From positions 1 to 13,049 of the forward strand of contig PKSW01000399.1 of NCBI GenBank assembly GCA_002869465.1: a DNA stretch of 13,049 nucleotides. The letters are read 5' to 3'. The position numbers and the translations under genes are program-made. This stretch comes from Marinilabiliales bacterium (GTDB lineage: Bacteria; Bacteroidota; Bacteroidia; Bacteroidales; F082). The notes under the pieces were generated by a model that did not search any database, was not told the DNA's origin, and saw nothing but the letters and a program-made list of their open reading frames with translations. This document shows, piece by piece, positions 7,351 to 13,049 of this stretch (position 1 is its first letter; every line of letters begins with the position of its first letter).

Positions 7351-7830
7351 ATGAGATTATTTCTCGTTTTTTTTCTCATTATAATCGCACTTACCGGATG
7401 CAATAAAACAAAACAATGCGAGGAAGAAGTTTATTTGTTACCCGAAGGCTTTAAGGGTAAAGTAATCGTTTTCTTCGACCAGGAGGACGGCCAGGAAATG
7501 CAATATGAAAATAACGCCCGCATATATCATATTCCCGAGTCAGGATACATCAAATCACAATTTCCAAAAAATGGCGGCTGTATGGGTGATGACCGCATAC
7601 GGTTTTTTTATGAAGACAGCTTAGGAGCGAGACAATCATTGGATTATTTTCTGAACATTGATAGAAATAACCTGCCAACAGACAGGGATTTTGTTTTATT
7701 CACTTTTCTTTCTGATAAAAGCAAAAAGCCTGATTTTGTAATACATTTTGTGGGTCACCTCAGCGAATTCAATGAATTAACTGAAAGCGTAAGAAATATT
7801 GACCCAATGCAGATCCTGGATTCAATTTAA
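7351..7830 (+). CDS. Hypothetical lipoprotein, DUF6843-like
   Basis: A 159-residue lipoprotein. The signal peptide MRLFLVFFLIIIALTGC has a clear lipobox (LTGC, lipidated C17), so it should be anchored in a membrane facing the periplasm or the surface. The mature part begins with VYLLPEGFKGKVIVFFDQ, then YENNARIYHIPESG and a beta-rich remainder. The pattern of a PEGFKG-VxVFFDQ strand followed by an IP-x-SG turn resembles the DUF6843 group of uncharacterised Bacteroidota proteins, but this assignment is tentative. It starts 16 bp beyond a terminator, so its promoter must lie within or very near that hairpin. TAAATTAG at 7338-7345 is the best candidate -7 box. Confidence 0.8.
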   Translation: MRLFLVFFLIIIALTGCNKTKQCEEEVYLLPEGFKGKVIVFFDQEDGQEMQYENNARIYHIPESGYIKSQFPKNGGCMGDDRIRFFYEDSLGARQSLDYFLNIDRNNLPTDRDFVLFTFLSDKSKKPDFVIHFVGHLSEFNELTESVRNIDPMQILDSI

Positions 7831-7965
7831 GAATGCGTAAGATAATTTTTAGAATGAAATAAATCAAATAAAGCAATCATTTCCATCTGCAATGATAAAA
7901 AGACTAAAATAAACGAAGAAATAATTGCATTTTCATACCAAATGAAGTTAACTTTAAGAACTTTT

Positions 7966-7985
7966 GTTATGTAATGCAACATAAC
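7966..7985. promoter_or_regulatory. Inverted repeat upstream of the sulfatase gene
   Basis: gttatgt (7966-7972) and acataac (7979-7985) are perfectly complementary and separated by six bases (aatgca). The repeat lies 64 bp upstream of the sulfatase ATG in an otherwise AT-rich 218-bp spacer. No T tract follows, so it is not a terminator. It is of a size suited to a dimeric repressor or activator site. Confidence 0.35.
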
Positions 7986-8048
7986 GCTTTCTTAAATTAA
8001 AATAATTAAACATATTACTACTATTCAAATAAATAAAAATCAACAAAA

Positions 8049-10559
8049 ATGAAATCATTAAAAACTGGATTACTGTTACTTATTTTTACGTTTACAGTAA
8101 TATCGACTTATGCACAAGTTCAAACAACAGGTAAAGTTGGCTCTCCATCAGCCACGACAACTATTGACGGTAAGCAATTGCCAGCACCAACTCCTAAATT
8201 TGAAGGCGTTATCGGGGAAAACACTGCCGATTCAAAAGAATGGTGGGCCCCTCGGATTGTTCCCCCTGAAAAAGCACCGAATATTTTGCTCATCATGACC
8301 GATGACGCTGGGTTTGGTGTTCCAAGTACCAGTGGCGGGGTTATTCCAACACCTACAATGGACAGGGTAGCTGCCAACGGGCTCCTGTATAACAACATTC
8401 ATTCTACAGCCCTTTGTTCACCTACACGTGCGGCGCTACTTACAGGGCGAAATCACCATTCGGCAGGATTTGGTGTGATTTCAGAACAATCAACCGGCTA
8501 CCCCGGATATAACAGTATTATCAATGAAGACAAAGCAACCATAGGGCGTATTCTCCTCGAAAATGGTTATGCTACTTCCTGGTTTGGAAAAGACCACAAC
8601 ACACCGGCATTTGCAGCCAGCCAGGTAGGTCCTTTCGACCAATGGCCAACCGGTATGGGCTTTGAATATTTTTATGGTTTTGTGGGTGGAGATGCCAACC
8701 AGTGGGAACCAAACCTATTCCGTAATACCACACAAATTTATCCTTATAATGGTGCAGAGGAAGGAACCTGGAACCTCATTACTGCTATGGCTGATGACGC
8801 CATTGACTGGATGACGCGTATGCACCAGACTGACCCCAGCAAACCTCTTTTTATTGCTTATTTTCCTGGCGCAACCCATGCTCCACATCATCCTACCAAA
8901 GAGTGGGTTGATAAAATCCACGACATGCACCTCTTTGATGAAGGTTATAACAAATTACGCGAACAGATTTTTGAAAACCAAAAGAAACTAGGCGTAATAC
9001 CGGCTGATACCAAGCTCGAACCTTGGCCAGATGATGTGATCAAACCGTGGGATGAGTGTACTCCGGAAGAAAAAAAGCTTTTCATCAAACAGGTTGAAAT
9101 CTTTGCCGCTTATGCAGCTTACAATGATTATGAAATGGGACGTGTAATTGATGCCTTTGAGGAATTGGGCAGACTGGATAATACCATCGTTATTTACGTT
9201 AATGGCGATAACGGTACCAGTGCTGAAGGCGGACTTTGGGGTACGCCAAATGAAGTGGCCTATTTTAATGGAATTAGTAAGATGCCTATTGACGTGCAAA
9301 TGAAATGGTACGATGTGTGGGGTACACAATACACATATAACCACATGTCAGCAGGCTGGTCATGGGCGTTCGACACACCATTCACCTGGTTCAAACAAAA
9401 TGCTTCCAAACTGGGTGGTATCAGGCAAAGCATGTCTATCATGTGGCCTGATGGAATTAAAGAAAAAGGTGGACATCGTGATCAATTTATGCATGTGATC
9501 GACATCGCACCTACCCTACTTGAAATCTCAGGAATTCCTGCTCCCGAATATGTAGATGGCATCAAACAGGCACCAATAGAAGGAACCAGTTTTGCCTATA
9601 CTTTTGATGAAGCCAATGCTGATGCACCATCAGAACATAAAATACAATACTTTGAAATGATGGGACAGTGGGCATTATATAATGAAGGATGGCTGTTAAG
9701 CACCAAAGTGAACCGGGCTCCCTGGGATGCATTTGGAAAAGTGAATGAAGATCCATTAAACAACCAGGTACTTGAACTTTACAATCTGAATGAGGATTTC
9801 AGCCAATCAAATAACATCGCGGAACAGAATCCAGATAAAGTAAAAGAGATGAAAAAACTCTTTATTGAAGAAGCCGAGAAATACCAGGTTTTTCCGCTTG
9901 ATGCTTCTGTTGGTCAGCGGGTTATCGCTGCACGCCCGAATATCACTGCCGGTAGGACAGAGTTTGTTTATACCAAACCTATGATCGGTTTGCCGCAAGG
10001 TGATTCACCTATGCTTTTAAATAGTTCATATACCATAACAGCTGAAATAACTGTACCTGAAGGCGGCGCGGAAGGTATGATACTTACATCAGGTGGCCGT
10101 TTTTGCGGATATGGTTTTTACCTGCTTGAAGGCAAGCCTGTATTCCTCTGGAACCTGGTTGACCTTGAACGGACTAAATGGGAAGGCCCCGAAGCACTTT
10201 CTCCGGGAAAGCATACTGTTGTATTTGACTTTGACTACGAAGGCCTGGGAGTTGGTACACTGGCGTACAATAATATGAGTGGACTTGGCCGCCCGGGCAC
10301 CGGAACACTTAGTGTAGATGGTAAGGTTGTCGACACCAAGAAAATGGAGAAAACAGTTCCTATAATCCTGCAGTGGGACGAAGCCTTTGATATTGGTTCC
10401 GACACTGAGACCGGTGTGAACGATGCGGATTACAAACCACCATTTAAATTAACCGCTCAACTTGATAAATTGACAATTAAAGTCGACCGCCCAGAACTAT
10501 CTGAGGCAGATATCAAAAAGTTGCAGGAGGGCCAGGCCGCCGCTGCTGATAACAAATAA
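8049..10559 (+). CDS. Exported Cys-type arylsulfatase (S1 family)
   Basis: An 836-residue sulfatase that hydrolyses sulfate esters; the natural substrate is unknown. A Sec signal peptide covers about residues 1-23 (a hydrophobic core at 8-20, then TYAQ), with no lipobox. The catalytic domain runs from about residue 77. It has metal ligands D85/D86 in LIMTDDAG, the signature CSPTRAALLTGR in which C123 is oxidised to formylglycine and R127 helps position it, H136/H137 just after, and a second metal site D387/N388 in NGDNG. The motif style (CSPTRxxLLTGxxHH, MGFEYFYGF) resembles the Pseudomonas AtsA and mycobacterial AtsD group, probably S1_4. A C-terminal beta-rich domain occupies about 640-836. 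Formylglycine formation requires a maturase, which is not in the window. The gene has its own terminator. The start is chosen because the signal peptide follows it directly. Confidence 0.95.
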   Translation: MKSLKTGLLLLIFTFTVISTYAQVQTTGKVGSPSATTTIDGKQLPAPTPKFEGVIGENTADSKEWWAPRIVPPEKAPNILLIMTDDAGFGVPSTSGGVIPTPTMDRVAANGLLYNNIHSTALCSPTRAALLTGRNHHSAGFGVISEQSTGYPGYNSIINEDKATIGRILLENGYATSWFGKDHNTPAFAASQVGPFDQWPTGMGFEYFYGFVGGDANQWEPNLFRNTTQIYPYNGAEEGTWNLITAMADDAIDWMTRMHQTDPSKPLFIAYFPGATHAPHHPTKEWVDKIHDMHLFDEGYNKLREQIFENQKKLGVIPADTKLEPWPDDVIKPWDECTPEEKKLFIKQVEIFAAYAAYNDYEMGRVIDAFEELGRLDNTIVIYVNGDNGTSAEGGLWGTPNEVAYFNGISKMPIDVQMKWYDVWGTQYTYNHMSAGWSWAFDTPFTWFKQNASKLGGIRQSMSIMWPDGIKEKGGHRDQFMHVIDIAPTLLEISGIPAPEYVDGIKQAPIEGTSFAYTFDEANADAPSEHKIQYFEMMGQWALYNEGWLLSTKVNRAPWDAFGKVNEDPLNNQVLELYNLNEDFSQSNNIAEQNPDKVKEMKKLFIEEAEKYQVFPLDASVGQRVIAARPNITAGRTEFVYTKPMIGLPQGDSPMLLNSSYTITAEITVPEGGAEGMILTSGGRFCGYGFYLLEGKPVFLWNLVDLERTKWEGPEALSPGKHTVVFDFDYEGLGVGTLAYNNMSGLGRPGTGTLSVDGKVVDTKKMEKTVPIILQWDEAFDIGSDTETGVNDADYKPPFKLTAQLDKLTIKVDRPELSEADIKKLQEGQAAAADNK

Positions 10560-10587
10560 TAATTAAGCAACATTCAGAAAAAATGAG

Positions 10588-10614
10588 GCTGCCACTATTG
10601 TGGCAGCTTTTTTT
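10588..10614 (+). terminator. Rho-independent terminator after the sulfatase gene
   Basis: An 8-bp perfect stem, gctgccac with gtggcagc, a tatt loop and seven T residues (10608-10614). It lies 28 bp downstream of the sulfatase stop and separates it transcriptionally from the following lipoprotein gene. Confidence 0.93.
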
Positions 10615-10771
10615 CGTCACATGGGGAGGTATTTTAAATCAGAAGCTGTGAAATCAACTAACTCAAAGAGAGCATTAACAAGGAGTGAATACCCGGTGGA
10701 AAAAAATTACCCCACTTCTATATTTATATCCAATAATAAAAGGCAAAAGTGTAACCTGCATAGATAATTAA

Positions 10772-10779
10772 TACTTTTG
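10772..10779 (+). promoter_or_regulatory. Candidate Bacteroidota -7 promoter box
   Basis: TACTTTTG matches TAnnTTTG exactly and lies 36 bp upstream of the DUF1254/DUF1214 start codon, a sensible leader length. No clear TTTG is visible at the usual -33 spacing. The preceding terminator means that this gene needs its own promoter, and this is the best candidate. Confidence 0.5.
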
Positions 10780-10815
10780 TTTTAGTAATTTATCCCTAAC
10801 CAAAAACTTTAAAAG

Positions 10816-12360
10816 ATGAAACGTACAAGAATTGCCCCGTTCTTTGCAATGGCGGCACTCATCGGGTTCGTGAGCAGTTGTAAGGAACCTGTAAACAACG
10901 CGGTTGAGGCAAAAAAAGCTGAAGAGGTTAAATACAAAATGACTACAGAGGTTGCTCCTGGTGTAATGGTGCCCGACAAGATTGAATCATCAATCGGCAC
11001 ATTGAACCTGAATTACGGTTACCCGGAAGATGAAACGGTAGAAAAAATTTACGACAACCTCGACCGTTCGCGTGCCCTGCAGGCCTACTTGCTTGGCTTC
11101 CCGATTGTAAACCAGGCGGGCATGCGTGCCACCCTCAACGAATTTGGCCCGTCGAATTACACCGATGTGATATGGGAAGACCTCGTCGATTCAAAAACCG
11201 TGGAACTCACGGCCAACGACAACACCATTTACAGCTTTATCTGGCTGGACACACACAAGGGGCCGCTTGTGGTGGAGATTCCCCCTATGGTACTCGGACT
11301 GATTGATGATTTCTGGTACAAATGGGTTGCCGATGTGGGCATCACAGGCCCTGACAAGGGCAAAGGTGGAAAATACCTTATCCTGCCTCCGGGCTACGAT
11401 GGTAAAATTCCCGATGGATATTTTGTGGTGCGACCCAGCACTTATGGCACCTGGATGCCCTTCAGGTCGTTCCTTGTTGATGGCTCTACAAAACCAGGCG
11501 TTGAATCGGTAAAAAAACACCTGAAAATTTACCATCTTAATGAACAGGAAAATCCACCCGAAATGAAGTTTGCCAACGCTTCGGGAGTTCCAAAAACTTT
11601 TGTTCCACCAGGGGACTATGCATTCTGGGAACTGCTGAACCAGGTGATACAGGAAGAACCAAGTGAAGGGTCCGACCCGACAACCCTGGGGCTGTTTGCC
11701 TCAATAGGTATAGAAAAAGGCAAACCGTTTGCACCGGATGCGCGCATGAAAGAAATTTTAACCGATGCAGCAAACATTGGCGCTGTTACTGCCCGCACCA
11801 TTGCCTACAAGATCAGGGATAAAAACGCCTACTACTTTCCAAACAGCATCTGGAGACTGCCCTTCTTTGGCGGCTATAAGTTTGAAGTTTCGCCTGGCGT
11901 GAGCAACCTCGACGGGGCTGTTTTCTTTTACTACCTGGCTACCGGCGTTACACCGGCCATGACAGAAAAAATGGTGGGTAAAGGTTCGCAGTATCCGTGG
12001 GCCTGTATGGACAAAGACGGCAACCGCCTGCAAGGTGGAAAAAACTACAAACTGCATATTCCGCCCAACGTTCCTGTGAAGGATTTCTGGTCGGTGATTG
12101 TATACGACAACCAAACCCGATCCATGGTACAAACCGATCAACAGTTCCCGAGTATCAGCAGCCAGAACAAGGATGTGAAAGTGAATGCCGATGGATCCGT
12201 GGATGTGTATTTTGGCCCGGAACCTCCGGCAGGATTCGAGAACAACTGGGTTCAAACCATTCCCGGTAAGGGCTGGTTTATGATCTTCCGCCTGTACGGA
12301 CCGCTTGAAGCCTGGTTCGACGGCAGCTGGCGCCCGGGTGAGATTGAGTTGGTTAACTAA
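10816..12360 (+). CDS. DUF1254/DUF1214 domain lipoprotein
   Basis: A 514-residue exported protein. The signal peptide MKRTRIAPFFAMAALIGFVSSC has a probable lipobox at C22, so it is likely membrane-anchored. A DUF1254 region spans about 83-240, with LLGFPIVNQAGMR, NDNTIYSFIWLDTHKGPLV and YFVVRPSTYGTWMPFRSFL. A DUF1214 region spans about 385-505, with KNYKLHIPPNVPVKDFWSV, VIVYDNQTRSM and the ending WFMIFRLYGPLEAWFDGSW. These two domains normally occur together in secreted bacterial proteins of unknown biochemistry. The ATG at 10816 is the only start that includes the signal peptide. The gene is visibly richer in G and C than the rest of the window: the 60-base line at 11101 has 34 G/C, against 18 in the line at 4141. 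It follows the sulfatase in the same direction but behind a terminator, so any link is functional rather than operonic. Confidence 0.92.
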   Translation: MKRTRIAPFFAMAALIGFVSSCKEPVNNAVEAKKAEEVKYKMTTEVAPGVMVPDKIESSIGTLNLNYGYPEDETVEKIYDNLDRSRALQAYLLGFPIVNQAGMRATLNEFGPSNYTDVIWEDLVDSKTVELTANDNTIYSFIWLDTHKGPLVVEIPPMVLGLIDDFWYKWVADVGITGPDKGKGGKYLILPPGYDGKIPDGYFVVRPSTYGTWMPFRSFLVDGSTKPGVESVKKHLKIYHLNEQENPPEMKFANASGVPKTFVPPGDYAFWELLNQVIQEEPSEGSDPTTLGLFASIGIEKGKPFAPDARMKEILTDAANIGAVTARTIAYKIRDKNAYYFPNSIWRLPFFGGYKFEVSPGVSNLDGAVFFYYLATGVTPAMTEKMVGKGSQYPWACMDKDGNRLQGGKNYKLHIPPNVPVKDFWSVIVYDNQTRSMVQTDQQFPSISSQNKDVKVNADGSVDVYFGPEPPAGFENNWVQTIPGKGWFMIFRLYGPLEAWFDGSWRPGEIELVN

Positions 12361-12380
12361 GTTTTACTGTAACTATTTAA

Positions 12381-12412
12381 AAAAGGCTGCATCAGTGAGT
12401 GCAGCCTTTTTT
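12381..12412 (+). terminator. Rho-independent terminator after the DUF1254/DUF1214 gene
   Basis: A 7-bp perfect stem, ggctgca (12385-12391) with tgcagcc (12400-12406), preceded by AAAA and followed by TTTTTT, so the arms can extend. It starts 21 bp after the stop codon. Confidence 0.92.
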
Positions 12413-12436
12413 GTTTGTGCCTATGGGGTAATTCAT

Positions 12437-12464
12437 ATAAAAAGCCTTCCATTTCTAGGGAAGC
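12437..12464 (-). terminator. Possible minus-strand terminator
   Basis: Read on the minus strand, gcttcc (12464-12459) pairs with ggaagc, with one bulged G, across a short loop, and the hairpin is followed by TTTTT. No minus-strand gene ends just before it. It may be part of the neighbouring repeat-like element, or may only stop stray transcription. Confidence 0.35.
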
Positions 12465-12482
12465 AGAGCGGAACAACGAGAG

Positions 12483-12598
12483 CTGCCTGTCTGTTTACCT
12501 ACCGGAGGAGGCAGGCAGGAATCCAACAGTAGCAAGGGTTTAACTCAGGAGATTTCTTCCCGAATCCACGAGACCGATATGACAAGAATATATATTCT
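12483..12598. repeat. Hairpin-rich, dispersed-repeat-like intergenic element
   Basis: The stretch opens with an imperfect hairpin. CTGCCTG (12483-12489) is complementary to CAGGCAG (12512-12518), and a slightly shifted pairing (12486-12493 with 12512-12519) allows one G-U pair; the inner bases, cctaccggaggagg, can also fold. It continues with ggagatttcttcccg and gaccgatatgacaag and ends in a perfect 14-base palindrome (AGAATATATATTCT, 12585-12598). CTGCCTG-type hairpins joined to such tails recall dispersed non-coding repeats seen between genes in Bacteroidota, but only one copy is present here, so repetition is not shown by this window. Confidence 0.35.
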
Positions 12599-12841
12599 AC
12601 TATGAGTTTGATCCAGAAGTTTTTGCTTTTATTCTTAGTTAATGTATCGGCAATAAAAATTAGACAACGTTCCACAGAATTTTGCATTATACACTTTATC
12701 GCGCCATACCTAAACTGCTAACTATATTAATAAACCCAGCAAGAAAGTTATTCATAATAATTTGCGTTTCATATGAAATATAGAGAATTGCAAAATTGGA
12801 TAGTCAAAAAACGGTCAGCTTATTCATCAGCTCTAAACGAT

Positions 12842-12877
12842 AAAACCCTCATAGATTGTTAATCTACAAGGGCTTTT
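12842..12877 (-). terminator. Hairpin terminator downstream of the tRNA fragment
   Basis: AAAACCCT pairs with AGGGcTTTT and, after a symmetrical ca/ca internal loop, TAGATT pairs with AATCTA around a gtt loop. T runs exist on both strands, so it can act in both directions. On the minus strand it begins 12 bases after the 3' end of the tRNA fragment, the usual place for a tRNA gene terminator. Confidence 0.65.
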
Positions 12878-12889
12878 ATTTAATATCTG

Positions 12890-12903
12890 CGGTCTGGACG
12901 GGA
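12890..12903 (-). other. 3'-end fragment of a tRNA-Asp gene, candidate att core
   Basis: On the minus strand the bases read TCCCGTCCAGACCG. These fit the end of the T arm, the 3' acceptor strand CCAGACC and discriminator G73 of a bacterial tRNA-Asp whose 5' acceptor strand would be GGTCTGG. Upstream (to the right) the sequence stops matching a tRNA: the expected TTCGAG of the T loop is absent and the bases run GAGTTTT instead. The match is therefore only 14 nt, but a terminator follows at the proper distance. This is the pattern left at the far end of an element integrated into a tRNA 3' end. The tRNA identity is from memory and needs a check. Confidence 0.5.
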
Positions 12904-13049
12904 AAACTCAATAGTATCTTACTATATCCTAATCACTCATAACTGTCATAATATAAAGTAATTACAATTATAATTTCTTGAAATAATTTTTTAGAATCTG
13001 GCATTAAGAGGTTGTTGTACTTTTACATAACAACTAAATGCATAGGTAA

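Larger units (their letters stand above)
12413..13049. other. Gene-free right end of the window
   Basis: No coding region is supported here. It contains a minus-strand hairpin with a T tract (12437-12464), a hairpin-rich stretch resembling a dispersed repeat (12483-12598), a TTTCATATGAAA palindrome at 12767-12778, and a terminator-like hairpin next to a tRNA 3'-end fragment (12842-12903). To the right of that lies very AT-rich sequence with an imperfect inverted repeat at 13011-13034. Confidence 0.7.

Noticed and set aside
10621..10767. 48-residue plus-strand ORF between the sulfatase terminator and the DUF1254/DUF1214 gene
   Set aside because: The composition is unremarkable, no promoter or motif is visible, and it overlaps the region where the next gene's promoter is expected. 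Best treated as chance.
11758..12255. 165-residue minus-strand ORF opposite the DUF1254/DUF1214 gene
   Set aside because: It lies wholly antisense to a well-supported gene of higher GC content, where long shadow frames are expected.
12305..12532. 75-residue plus-strand ORF crossing the end of the DUF1254/DUF1214 gene
   Set aside because: It runs through the gene's own terminator hairpin and then into the repeat-like region, so it is not a credible gene.
12499..12687. 62-residue minus-strand ORF
   Set aside because: Much of it is a translation of the hairpin-rich repeat-like stretch, and it shows no protein-like motif or start context.
12767..12778. TTTCATATGAAA palindrome
   Set aside because: A 12-base palindrome of low complexity in AT-rich DNA with no gene next to it is expected by chance.
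1..13049. Searched for CRISPR arrays, defence gene sets, transposases, toxin-antitoxin pairs and complete RNA genes
   Set aside because: No regularly spaced repeats, recognisable defence domains, transposase motifs or complete tRNA/rRNA genes were found. The only RNA-gene trace is the 14-nt tRNA 3' fragment near 12890.

Overview
The window looks like a chromosomal segment from a member of the Bacteroidota. The reasons are a type IX secretion C-terminal sorting tail at the left edge, short AT-rich spacers with A-rich leaders and no clear Shine-Dalgarno sequences, TAnnTTTG-like promoter boxes, several short SpII lipoproteins, and a sulfatase of the type common in that phylum. A rank below phylum cannot be fixed from what is here.

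Layout, left to right. 1-126 is the 3' end of a secreted, T9SS-sorted protein. 143-1056 holds an exported MsrB-type methionine sulfoxide reductase and a small DUF4870-like membrane protein. 1243-5600 is a two-component system: a soluble histidine kinase with eight tandem PAS domains, followed 14 bp later by a NarL/LuxR-type response regulator. 5601-6081 carries no convincing large gene; it holds three doubtful mini-ORFs and one strong rho-independent terminator. 6082-6843 on the minus strand is a PAS-LuxR regulator with no receiver domain. 7033-7830 holds two small lipoprotein genes; the first is interrupted by an in-frame amber codon. 8049-10559 is an exported Cys-type arylsulfatase, and 10816-12360 is a lipoprotein with DUF1254 and DUF1214 domains; each is followed by its own terminator. 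12361-13049 has no gene. It contains a hairpin-rich stretch resembling a dispersed intergenic repeat and, near the right edge, a 14-nt match to the 3' end of a tRNA-Asp on the minus strand, followed at tRNA-like spacing by a hairpin terminator. That arrangement is what a tRNA-targeting integrative element leaves at its distal end.

How the genes may work together. The kinase and regulator are almost certainly partners. The PAS-LuxR protein has the same kind of output domain, but nothing shows that it belongs to the same circuit. The sulfatase and the DUF1254/DUF1214 lipoprotein are both exported and are the most likely functional pair outside the two-component system; no formylglycine-generating maturase is visible here. 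I found no CRISPR array, complete RNA gene, transposase or recognisable defence system. The observations most worth a second look are the tRNA-fragment att scar, the amber-interrupted lipoprotein, and the near-exact 125-residue periodicity of the PAS array.
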